A stretch of 64,000 nt of DNA from Reticulitermes lucifugus. Lineage: Eukaryota > Arthropoda > Insecta > Blattodea > Rhinotermitidae. Shown here piece by piece: positions 22,796-33,800 of this stretch. The notes below the pieces were generated by a model. The model had not been told where the DNA came from, did not search any database, and saw nothing but the letters and a program-made list of their open reading frames with translations. Every line of letters begins with the position of its first letter. Position 1 is the stretch's first letter. The position numbers and the translations under genes are program-made. Location: the NCBI GenBank assembly GCA_026260175.1, contig JAKCWW010000373.1:33186-97185 (forward strand), in the 5' to 3' direction.

Positions 22796-23737
22796 AAACA
22801 TAGTAACTTTTAGCTACTTTCTTTGTTACCTTGTATTCTGTTCTACCAATCCTAATCAAATTTCATATTAGTCCAGTTCATTTAACGGTTCACTGAACCA
22901 GGTTATGCCTGTAATTAATCCTGCATTTCACGCCTTTTTTCCTTATATATTGGCCGGCAGCTGGGACCGGGACGATGAAACAGGATTCCTTCGGAACTCT
23001 TAAATGAAATGGCGGTATTAAATCATACGAAGATCAATGTGATGACGTTAAAGCAATAACAAGAAACTGCAATATAAGCTATGTTTTCTTCTTCGAATTG
23101 GTACCAATAACTAGAACCTGCTTACGTCTGTTGTGGTGTGTCAGACTTTCCTTTACAGTTTGCCAAACTTCGGAAACAAGTCATGTGCAAGAAAATACAA
23201 AACGAAAACTAATTTAAGAAGAAATGTACTTTTTTCAAAACGACTTTCGGGAACTTTGAAACAGTGGTTAAACTCTGAGTATGTCCAGCCAGTGAATGAA
23301 CAGGCGTATATCTACGACAGGGATGGGCAAAATATGTCCATCCACAAGCACATTCATGCACCTTGTTGCATTCTTCGGATGTGAAAGTAAGACAACATTT
23401 AATTACTTTGTACTTTCTGATATATGCATTGAAACTGTACTGTATTCAGAAGCGAATCGAGATACTTGCCGACAAAGAAGTTCTTGAAGACCTAGTGTAT
23501 AGGAAAGGGTAACAGTAAAGGTCGCCCCTAACATGCCATGCAGACACAGAGGGGGAGTAGGGGTATAGCCCCTAATAGAAATTATGAACTTAAAAAAATC
23601 ACAATTATTTATGGAATTTCCTTTTATGTGGCTCAATAATTTAAAAATTGTTGAGCGCGGAAAATCAATTTTTTAATTTAAAATTATACTAATTTTGCCG
23701 CCCATTTTTCCACCGCGGCTGCACCCCCCCCCCGTTC

Positions 23738-23773
23738 TCTAGCTACGGCCCTGCATGCAGGGCCGTAGCTAGA
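23738..23773. repeat. Perfect 36-bp palindrome
   Basis: tctagctacggccctgca followed immediately by its exact complement. The motif cagggccgtagctag looks like a transposon terminus, so two ends probably meet head to head. A 10-nt C-run lies just left, at 23724-23733. Confidence 0.9.
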
Positions 23774-24097
23774 ATTTTACTATCTGTACACCTACTGCAG
23801 GTAGCAAGAAAGTCGTATGACACTGGACTTAATTCCAGAGAGCACTGATCAGAACTGAGGTCTCCGCGCCCGAATTAAATATTATTAATGTTAGTTTTAT
23901 GTCTTTCGATAAATTTATATTTTTTCTAACCAGCACGGACAGTTGGTGGCTGTTGAACAGTTCATGCAGTACTGAATATTTCTCACCAGGCTCTCAGTCC
24001 TGAGGTAACTTCACAATAACTTCATCCGACCACTGGCTTTATTGTGTTCAGTTTTAGCAGCTTAACCCAACAGTTGCACAAATCTTTCGAGATGTAT

Positions 24098-24352
24098 ACA
24101 ATAATGGTACAAACAGATGCACACAAGTATATTGAAATTAGTTTATATACACAATGAACTTCTACATGTTTCGGCCAACCGTGTGGCCATCTTCTGGAAT
24201 GTAAAATACAAAGGTTTTGTGTATCTAACGTTTGTACTTTACAACCCTGGAGATGGCCACATGATTGGCCGAAACATGTAGGAGGTAATTGTGTATATAA
24301 ACTAATTTCAATATACTTGTGTGCATCTGTTTGTACCATTATTGTAAATATT
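24098..24352. mobile_element. Inverted-arm element with decayed hammerhead-like motifs
   Basis: Arms of about 100 nt (aataatggtacaaacagatg ... and its complement ending ttgtaccattatt) surround about 45 nt of spacer. Each arm holds a ggccNNNNggccgaaacatgta motif, but the CTGANGA part has changed (cagaaga on minus, ctggaga on plus). Cleavage activity is unlikely. Confidence 0.75.
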
Positions 24353-24564
24353 CGAAAATGCACGGATCATGGACCATATAAAGCTTTTGATATGTGTTCT
24401 TTTCCTTCGATATACATTTATTTACTCATGCCGCAAAAAAAGGAAATTGCTATTTAGATCCAGCTTGTTGTGTGACAGTCGATGTGAAATATAGCCATAC
24501 AGTTAAACTGCGCTTTAGCTGTAACGATACGTACGCGATCTAGTCCTTTAACGACCTGTGAAAG

Positions 24565-24965
24565 ACATAACAGGTAGTTTGGGGTTATTTGTGCTGAGTG
24601 TGCAAAATTAACCCGTGATATTTGGGTCCCTGTCACCACGGCATGGCGCGTCCTCAGGTTGCGGATGGAGGAAATGCCTCCAGATGTGGAGGGTAGCTGC
24701 GAATATGTTGAATAAGCAGTCGCGGACAAGGGGTGGTACTCCAGCTTGGGGGTTGGGTGAGGTGCTAATAGCTCCTCACCTTTAAAAAATACCATCTTAC
24801 AAAACATTTCACAAGGCCTTGGCTTGAAAGCTCAGTATAGGGACAGGTGTCGGGCTCTTGTGAATGCGGTAATGAACCTTCGGATTCCATCAAATGCTGA
24901 GAATTTCTTGACTAGCCGAGGACCTGTTAGCTCCTCAAGAAGGGCTCTGCTCCATGGAGTTAGTT
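24565..24965 (+). mobile_element. LINE family L-A deletion derivative: 5' leader joined to 3' tail
   Basis: 24600-24790 matches the leader I associate with this insect LINE (ggcatggcgcgtcctcaggt, 'tggagggtagctgcgaatat', 'cagcttgggggttgggtgag'). From 24838 it passes straight into the 3' tail (cttgtgaatgcggtaatgaa, gaatttcttgactagccgag, tgctccatggagtt). The whole coding body between is gone. Confidence 0.7.
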
Positions 24966-25502
24966 TGTTAGTGTAAAATGAACGCACAATGTGGATTGTT
25001 TGTTTATCGTCATGTTTTCACGTCCAGAATTAATCATCGTATAAGTTTTATGATGGGGCATACATTAGGAGCTGTTAATGTGTAACCGCCACTTGCATTT
25101 AGCTCACAGCGAACTTTCTTGTTTCTCAATCCCCCTCCGTCCTTTCCCGCAAAATAAAATCTTTTTTCCCAAGTATTTCACGCCATATAAAACACAAAAT
25201 GTTGTATCGCTCCGTACTCATTACGGTATAGAACAGAGTGATCTGATCCTTCATGGTGTAAACATAGAGTGGCAATATATAGGATTTACCACTCGATATT
25301 ATTCGATGAGTATTTGCTATATCAAAATGTTGGGATGCATAAGATTTCAATAACTGTCTTTTTAATATAATAATTTTAACATAATTTTATACAACACTGT
25401 ACACAGAGGTTTTAATGATCTGCTGCCATTATATATTGTACCATCTACATATGACAAAGCTGTAAATCAATGCTGTACAGGCCTACGTCTTTTAGTATTG
25501 AT

Positions 25503-25547
25503 ACTCCCTGAAGATGGCTAAAGACAATAGCCGAAACATGTAGGAGT
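25503..25547 (+). ncRNA. Hammerhead-like self-cleaving RNA motif, well preserved
   Basis: Outer stem ACTCC (25503-25507) with GGAGT (25543-25547), five pairs. Core CTGAAGA 25508-25514, one extra T, stem II GGCTA/TAGCC with loop AAGACAA, GAAA 25533-25536, CATG, then TA. Same design as 19425-19469 and 55877-55922 with different stems, so the pairing has changed while the core stayed. Confidence 0.65.
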
Positions 25548-26229
25548 GTTTTCTATTCTTATTTTGTGCAATGTTTTGATTATAAACTTGTTTTTACAAA
25601 GTGTTTTGCTTATTTAGTAAGGCAGTATTATTGACCAGTGTTCTGTTGCCATGACGCAGCACAGTGACTACTTCTCTGTGTGTTGGGAGACCTTCTAATG
25701 GACGAATGTTTTAGTCCAGTTTTTGTGTATGACAAGTATTTTGATCAGCCATTAATTTAGCACAGCCAGCGGCAGTAACTGTCAATACCCACATCCCATG
25801 ATGCGTTTACTGTTTTCATTCACATCCAATATTATGACACCAAACATACGAACATTTTCAAAAGACTGAAATATCCAGTAATTTTTTGAATAAATATAAT
25901 AATTGATACTGTTATCAGTTTCATTGGAATTCTCATTCAATGCAATAAAACTGATATTTTGTATGTATTTGCTGACATATTACGGCTTACAAACACACCA
26001 TCCTGTTGAAAATTTATATTCTTTATCATCATTTTCAGTTTTCCTTTTATATCTGCACTAGCACGTTTGCTGAATCAGCGTATTTGTTTTTATTTTCTGT
26101 GAAATGAACATTGTAATTTCAGTTTGTCTCATAAACGCGATAAAAACACGCTGATTAAATAAAGTATGCGTGAGGATATATTGCCATCAAACCTGCTTAA
26201 CACAGTTTCATTGAATTACCAAACTGGTG

Positions 26230-26450
26230 TAATGAAACAGAATGTGGAGTAATGGGGATAGCTGATAAATTCCTTGAAAATGTGGCAAAGTTCAAATATT
26301 TGGTGACGACACTCGCAGATTAAAATTGCATGCACGAAGGCATTAAGAGCAGATTAAATTCCCGGAATTCCTGCTACACTTCTGCCTTCCTGTATGATGT
26401 CTAAAAACGTATAGTTAAGATGTAGAAAACAATTTTGCAGTTCAATCATT
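26230..26450 (+). mobile_element. LINE family L-A fragment
   Basis: Broken plus-strand reading KFLENVAKFKYLVTTLAD, CMHEGIKSRLNSRNSCYTSA. This corresponds to the same reverse-transcriptase segment as 12060-12170 (SESVATL.YFGVTLV, CILEKTKSRL). Confidence 0.75.
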
Positions 26451-26551
26451 AACAATCAGTTAATCAATCTTTTATTATGAAGAGAATAGTTAGTTACCAC
26501 TAACATAAAACTCGAGACAACACGGCGTATGTATGAAACAAGAAGCAGTAA

Positions 26552-26582
26552 GTATGTATATATATATATATATATATATGTA
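26552..26582. repeat. (TA)n microsatellite
   Basis: Uninterrupted ta run between gtatg and gtaag. Confidence 0.9.
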
Positions 26583-26714
26583 AGGCCTTGGTTTCATTCT
26601 GATGTTATGAAAGTAAATGTATAGTACAGTTCGGTCACGATTTACTCAGTATTATTTTGCGCGATTTTGAAATAACGAGCCCTTGCTATATCAGTAATCA
26701 TAAAAGATAAAGTT

Positions 26715-26985
26715 TTCTCTATCCACGCCATGAAAGCATGTAGGGGGAGCAGAAGTATAGCTCCACTCATTCTTAACATTGGCACTAGGTGGAGGTGAGT
26801 GGTTAACTTCGCGCCTTGGCCGCTTTATCCCGGGAAAGAACCCCGGTACCCATTGAATAAGATACTGGGTGGGCCCCAGAGCCAGTCTGGACTTGCTGGA
26901 GAAAAGTGTTTTGCCCCTATCGGGATTTGAACCCCAGAACGTCCAGCCTGTAGCATAGTCTCTATACCGATTACGCTATCCTTAC
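26715..26985 (-). repeat. tRNA-derived SINE, family 1, near full length
   Basis: Minus-strand copy. The plus strand shows the complements in reverse order: tail, cattcttaacattggcacta, gccgctttatcccgggaaag, ggtgggccccagagccagtc, the B box atcgggatttgaaccccaga and the A-box side accgattacgctatcc. Confidence 0.85.
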
Positions 26986-27059
26986 TTTCTTTTTTATTTG
27001 TTTTGGGCTTCTGTTAAGTAGTAATGTATAAATCTTATTATGCGTGTAAAAATTGAAAT

Positions 27060-27282
27060 AACTCGCTATGTGTTTTGATTTCAGGCTTCCGCCGCGATGT
27101 TGATGTAATCTGTGGTCTTTTGGGTGATTACANNNNNNNNNNNNNNNNNNNNNNNNNNNNNNNNNNNNNNNNNNNNNNNNNNNNNNNNNNNGGACCGACA
27201 CGTCCCGAAACGTCGGTAAATAATTACCACACGACGCCGTGTAATCACCCAAAACACCACAGATTACAACTCGCTATGTGTT
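27060..27282. mobile_element. Inverted-arm insertion with 15-bp target duplication; gap inside
   Basis: aactcgctatgtgtt repeats at 27060-27074 and 27268-27282. Arms taatctgtggt(c)ttttgggtga (from 27106) and its complement (ending 27266) enclose gap 27133-27191. Right of the gap, ggaccgacacgtcccgaaac looks like stem II plus GAAAC of a hammerhead whose first half is in the gap. Confidence 0.75.
27133..27191. other. Assembly gap (59 N)
   Basis: Run of N between the arms of the insertion. Confidence 1.
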
Positions 27283-27473
27283 CACGCGAAGTTCTTCTAG
27301 ATTTAAGTTAAAATCCAATGTATTACATTTCATTTTATCTGCGTAAAATGAGCGGAAAAATTGTTACGTTGGTGATTTAATGTATTTCTGTGGGATAATT
27401 GGTCTTAATTAGGGCGAATATTTGTTTACGCGCGCGCTCCAGGAACGAAACTCGCGCGTAAGTCACGACCGCA

Positions 27474-27650
27474 CGATACAGTGATCCCTCGTCCAACGCG
27501 GGGGTTAGGGGGAGTTAACCACGACGTGTTGGTCAAAACCGCGTTGCGGCTGGGAAGTGAAGCTAACCACTTACCTCCACCTAATACCGAGGTTAAAGAT
27601 GAGTGGTTCCATACTTCCACTCCGCCATGTGTGTTTATAGCTTGCACAGA
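27474..27650 (+). mobile_element. Tigger/pogo-like terminus followed by a SINE-1 tail remnant
   Basis: 27475-27520 reads acagtgatccctcgtccaac then gcgggggttaggggga, a terminal repeat type known from Tigger-like elements. From about 27563, 'aagctaaccacttacctcca' and 'ccgaggttaaagatgagtgg' match the SINE-1 tail (compare 55280-55340). Both lie within 250 nt of the first visible RPUSD2 exon. Confidence 0.6.
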
Positions 27651-27719
27651 GACAGTTTTGCTGTACCTTAACAGATCAATGGACTGGTACAGTGAACTGT
27701 ACTCTTCTTGTCTTTACAG

Positions 27720-27841
27720 GTTTAAGAAAAGTTTATCCATATTACTTCACCTTTACAACATTCACAAAGGGTCGTTGGGTTGGAGAGAAGATCCTAGATG
27801 TATTTGCAAGGGAATTCCGTGCACATCCTGCTGAAGAATAT
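27720..27841 (+). CDS. RPUSD2: RPUSD2 first visible coding exon
   Basis: The acceptor is cttgtctttacag and the donor is tat|gtgagt. The exon opens with the last two bases of a codon, almost certainly Gly split across the intron, then reads LRKVYPYYFTFTTFTKGRWV and continues to PAEEY. The 122 nt equal 2 + 40 codons, so it ends in phase 0. This is the conserved start of the RPUSD2 core and the beginning of the S4-like RNA-binding region. A Tigger-like terminus and a SINE tail lie just upstream. No candidate for the preceding exon, which should end in the first base of a Gly codon, was found in the window. Confidence 0.92.
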
Positions 27842-30800
27842 GTGAGTAAAGAATAACAGCATTTTATATGTAACCTACTGACATGTGCTTTCAAGTGTGG
27901 TTAGCTGATGCAAACAATTCGTGTTGGTCTGATTTCTTCCATGAGACTGGTAAGTTATTTATACAAATGATATGCATGTACATACAGTTAAAGTAAATGA
28001 ATAATACCCAATACGGAATCACCATGCTCATGCCCACATGCATGCAGACAGACAGATATACGAGTGTACACCCACATATGTACCCAGATATTCGAATACA
28101 CACGCACAGAGGGATGGGTACATACACAGAGAGAGATACGCACACAGATAACACACATAGGCAGGTGTAATGTTCATAAAAACGTTTGGATTTTATCTGG
28201 AGCCATCTTTATCCAGTCCACATTTTACAGTTCAATTTAAAACCCGACCCAGACTCACGGCAAGTTTAACGGCCTTATATTTCCGCATATAATGTATAAT
28301 ATAACTTACCGCACGTTATAGTAGGTTCTGGAATTGACCTCCTTCAACTCTCAGACATGCTCTTCATTTCGAAGGAACCGGAACACTGAGAAAACGTATT
28401 CTAAATTCTTTTTTGTATAGGTTTCCATAATGAAAATTCTCTGTAATAAACTGTACTAAATACTCACAAACAAAGGAAATGTACGTTACATTGTGCTTCA
28501 CCTGTCTGTTACACACATAAGGTTAAAATGGGCTGCGTGACTTAAAGAGTCAGATGACTCAATGTAACCGTACATGTGACGATAGTACTGGCGCTGTGTG
28601 AGTCATGCAGCGGCCGTTTCTTCAGTGGTGCAGTATCGGCAATTTCTAGACAAGAACTTCAAAGATTATTTACTGATCTGTTCACCGGGTGTCACGGATG
28701 CCTGGGAATTGAAGGAGATCATTTCCAACGCCTACTCTAACATGCGACAAGTTATATTATATGAGGAAATGTAAGGCCGTTGTTTGTTGTGCGTCTGGAT
28801 TCTGTTTCCAATTGAACTGCTTGCGTTAATCTGTACTTGTTTAAACTAAATTCATCAATTGGGGCTGTGAATATTTCTCATATTTCCCACGCAGCATGTA
28901 TCTTTATCAGAATGCACGGCAATATCATAATATCAAGGTATTGATAGATAATATCATTAGATGTTATGGCAAGCTTCAAATGTTTTACAGTTGTGGTAAT
29001 AAAGCAAAATTGATTCTTTGAAGACATAACGAGCAGTTTAACTTTGAAAATGCATGCTGCCTTTCATTTCAGAATATTTTTATCTTTCTGCTTCCTCTAT
29101 ACATTCCCCTGTATTAAAATACAAAGTACAAAACATTTAACTTGCTGTTTTGTATAAGTCTGAAACTTAATCTCTTACTCTAAGGCAGTGTTTACCAGCC
29201 AGGGTTTTGCAGAACATCTTTAGGCTTTCGTGGAGAAGTCGTGGAATAAATACATAAAAATTTGGAATTACCTCGAAAAATTCCAAATGGGCGTTTAAAC
29301 ATCGCGAGAAATTTTGTCCGCCATTGGCAGTACTGGAGTAATCCTTCTTTGTCGTCAAAAGAGTATTATTGGGGTAGGAAGTCGTATGTTGATTTCTTAT
29401 GAAATTCACATAATGTATTCAGTCTGCAAGAAGAAGAACAACAACTGACTGTACTACAGTGCGAATTAACCTTGAAAACTAAAATTCTTTGAAATGTCAC
29501 CTGATGCATGTTGGATTTCACTACGAGAGAAGTATCCTGCGATCTTCACAAAAGCAGTGAACATCTTACTCCAGTTGTCAGCTTCGTACCTCTGCGAAGA
29601 AGCTTTCTCATGTCTGCTGTCTGTCTAGGAGAACTGCAGGTGTGTTTGTCAAAAATGTGGCCAAGAATTCAACATTTTGCCCAAAGAAACAAGACCATGT
29701 ATCATATTGTAGGTAAACCTTATAGGCCCATTGACTTTGGGTGTGAACTTTATTTTGATGTTTAAGTAAACTTTTTTCTTATTTATATTCATATATTTAA
29801 AAAAATTAGATAATCCAGAAAGGACAGGGAAAATGCTTCAATTTTTTTTTACAATGTAAGCTTACTCACTCACACACACACACACACACCAGTTCTTTGC
29901 AAATACATTTCCTTGACAATAATTTATCAGTAACTGAATTTTGCTTCTTGCTATCAACTTTTTGTGGGCTGTGAATTTTTTCGTAGCTGTGGGCCACTCT
30001 GGACATGCAATTACTTTAAGCGGTTCCTCCATGGAGGGGGGCGGGGGAGCTTGAGAAACACTGCTGTAAGAGAACAACATAGGCTGATGGAGTTAAAGTT
30101 CTGAGAAGTATTTTAGGATGCAGACAATAATGCAATGAAAAGATTCACAATTTACACTTGCTGTATCTGATTAGACTCTCAGCTTAGCTGCCTAGTTTCC
30201 TGGCTGAGGCTTCTTCAGTCTCTGTCCAGGACAGTAGTACTTTTAAATGTACTATGACCATCTTTCATCATTCATAATTATTTTCTTTTTTCATTGAATA
30301 CATTTTGAAACATCTATGCTTAATAACATACTAAGTATCAACCAACTGGTATGGCTCAGTCACCATTTGAAGTTCAAAAATCAGAAATTTTGTTTGAAAA
30401 GCTTCCTCTTATTTTTCAACATGTCTTTGTGATATTTGTGCAGGAGCGGTGCATTCGTGCAGGAACACTGACTGTGAACTACGAGAAGGTTGATATTGAC
30501 TATCGTCTCAAACACAATGACCTACTGGCCAACATCGTACACAGGTAACAGTTTTGAAGTTGTATATTACATACATACATACATAAAAATAAAGTTTATC
30601 TGCAGTGATTCCTGTTGTAGTAAGAATGTTGTATAAAAGTGATAATTGGAGATACCACTGGCCTCAGGTAACCAAGGTCTCCATTTCATGCATACATTTT
30701 TGCATATTGTTGAACAGTATTTTTAGAAGTGTATAGGACTAAACTGCATTTCGTTTAGAAATATCCTGTATTTAGTTTCTGTTCCTGCCATCTAAAGACA

Positions 30801-33800
30801 ATTCAGTTCTTCACAGAATGTAGGTTAAAATTTGATAAATGAATGTGGCTTCCCCCCACTTCCTTTTCTCTGCCACGGCCCAGTAGTAACTGCTGCTACT
30901 ACTGCTGCTGCTGCTGCTGCTACTACTACCACTGCTGCTACTACTACCACCACCACCACGAAGGTGGACATGTCAAAATTTTTTCTGATTTGAGGTATAA
31001 TAACATAATGAGTACCTACATGCATTATAACCTAACCTGAATCTACTGCCATATTCACATGTCATGTATAATAATGCTTTGCCACCTCCAGCCATGTGGG
31101 GACATGTGGAAGGATGTGTTTGTGGAACTATTACCCATATATCAGTGTCCACAAAATTTACAAATGCACTGCGTAGATTTTGTTGTATTCGTTGATATTT
31201 CAAACATGTTCAATATTGACTATTCAGCAGTACTCTCAGTATCCAAAAAGTCTGCAATAAATGTAACATATTTTTTTTTTCCTCATTAGTGTCAGATAAG
31301 CAACAGACAACGTTATATTCCAGTATCCTCTTCCATTCTGCTTTTGTCTAGCTTATAAAAGTTACTGTACCTTAAGTAATTTTTAAACTTTTGACATCCA
31401 GTGTGGAGTGTGGATTCAAAAAGTCTTTTAATTACTGTCCCATATATCAGTAATATTTTAGCATTCTCCAGTTTCTTCACTAAAACATTGATCAGTCTCC
31501 ACATTTTTTATCCCTATAAAAATGTTATTTCTTTGAAAGATGCTGTAATTTATTTCTGAACAGGTGGTGTTTCACTTTCATGTGCATAACAAGGTGTACG
31601 TTTGTACACATACTGAGGCATATTTTGCCAGCATAACAGTCATAAGATGTCAAACTTACATGTTCTGAATTCCAGTTATCCTGCTATACAATCACACATG
31701 TAAATTTCCATACATAAATTGAGGTATAAATATTGAAATTAGTTCCAGTAATTTTATGCAGTGCATTTCTAAACTCATAGCTCACTGTTGCAGAATTTCC
31801 AAGTGAGTTCTTTGGAACCTTCTTAAAACAGCATACAAAACCCTATCTGCTATACACCAGTTCTAACAAATTTCATTCCTTATACTCACAGATATTGTGT
31901 CCAAAATGCAGAAGGCTGTCATGTAAGCAGAAACTAAATAATTTATGTTATGTTAAAGTTTTCCCTCAGTCAAGGAACCACACCATGAAGACGTACAAGG
32001 GAAGTGGAGGTACATCTCCCACTTATCTGCTTCAGGTACCCCTTAGATAAAAAACTGTTGATGGCAAAGATAAAAATCCCTCTCTCCTGTCTGGTTTTGA
32101 ATGCCAGTCAGCCTGCCCATATCCAGTCATTACACTGACTGATATATCCCAGCTGAACATTCATGTAATCTGCCAACTTGAGTTTACTTTCTAAAATGAA
32201 GCACATCTGTGTTTAATGAAAATTATGGTTTCAGCTTTAACTATACCAAAATCATGTAAAGCGTTAAATTGTTACAGTTTCTTTAAATCCTTTCATTATT
32301 TTTCTCAGGGTCAGTTTATATATGTAGGAGTTTGGAGAGATGTATGTTATAATTTAATTAAAGGGACAAACCCAGAGTATTGAAATTGTATCAAACAATT
32401 GTTTTTCTGGTAATTTGTATGTAAAGAATATATTGGTAACTGTTTATTTTATGTTTAATTTTGCTTTGTGTATGAAAATATGAACATGTTACATTATAGG
32501 TAACAAATTATTTGTGGAATATGAATTTGTATATAGTATCTGTATATGAGTGAATATGAAATTAATGGAGGTAATTTGAGAATGGTCCTATGTGGTCTGA
32601 TTCTGAATGGAAATAGACACAGCAGCTCACACACACTGGACCACATCAGGGTGACTTATTCTCAGATACAAAAATCACTGTTGAATGTAGATATCTAGGC
32701 TATATTAAGAAATAATATATTATTTTAATATCAGATTTATATTTTTTATTCATAATTCTAATATAATTTGTTATTAAATAATGGTTGTGTCCACCTTACA
32801 GTGTTGCCACCTAATGTTCCATTCTGTATTGCATGGGTTTAAATGTACCTGCACTCATTAATTCAGACTGTAATTAATGCATGCATGCATGCACACACAG
32901 TTATAAGGTGCATTGTGCATTCCAAACATATGCTTATTTTACTTTGAAAAAGAACTGTTCCTGAAGACAGAGGATTCCAACCTCGTTTGCTTATCAACAG
33001 TCTCCGCCTTTCTTCTGTATGTACTTTATGCCACTGCAGCCAACTTTGAAAACAGTTTAGCGGGGTTTGATGATATTCTTTACCCATCACAGTTCTTTAC
33101 AAATCAATACTGATTATCTCAGAGTTAAACTTTCATATTTGTAATATGTAGTTTATTTAGTGACAATCTCAGTAACTCAGACTGTGAAAGTTAAATGATT
33201 GGATGGTACTTAGCACTGAATTGAAATGAATGTGGAAGGAAGTGGTCGTGGCCTAACTTAATATACTTTTTCAACGTTTGTCTGGAGGTACTGAGGGAGA
33301 CCACAAAATACCTCAGTCAAGATAATCTGCGTCCCAGCCGAGATTTGAACTGGGCACCTCCAAAATACAAGCCACTTGAGCCCACTTGCTTGATCCCTTC
33401 CTCATTATGAACAGTGCTAAGTAATGTGGTACTGTGTCAGGTGAGCAGGGTATGCAAAACCACTCTACATCAGGCTCACACTGTGACTCATGGTGAATGT
33501 GAGATGAGCCTTGCTCTCAGACTCAGAGTGAATGAGTTGAGCCTTGCATTGGTACTCACAGTGAATGTGAGTTGAGCCTTCGCACTGTGGCTTACAGTGA
33601 ATGTGAGCTGAGCTTTGCACTGGAACTGATAAACACGGAGAGGTAGATAGTTACCGAGGTACGAACTGCTGGCAGGCAAACATTTTATGACACGCGAGTG
33701 AACAGAACGGACTGTTGAAATGCATTCTGCACACATAAGTATACTCATTTGCACAAGCATGTGCATGCTCACACAAACTCACAAACACTTAGCACATCTG

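Noticed and set aside
26971-27311. Open frames across the second gap
   Set aside because: Produced by N bases inside an inverted-arm insertion.
30825-31040. Frames rich in Tyr/Cys/His and in Val/Ala
   Set aside because: Both are readings of the intronic CTG/CTA/CCA repeat.
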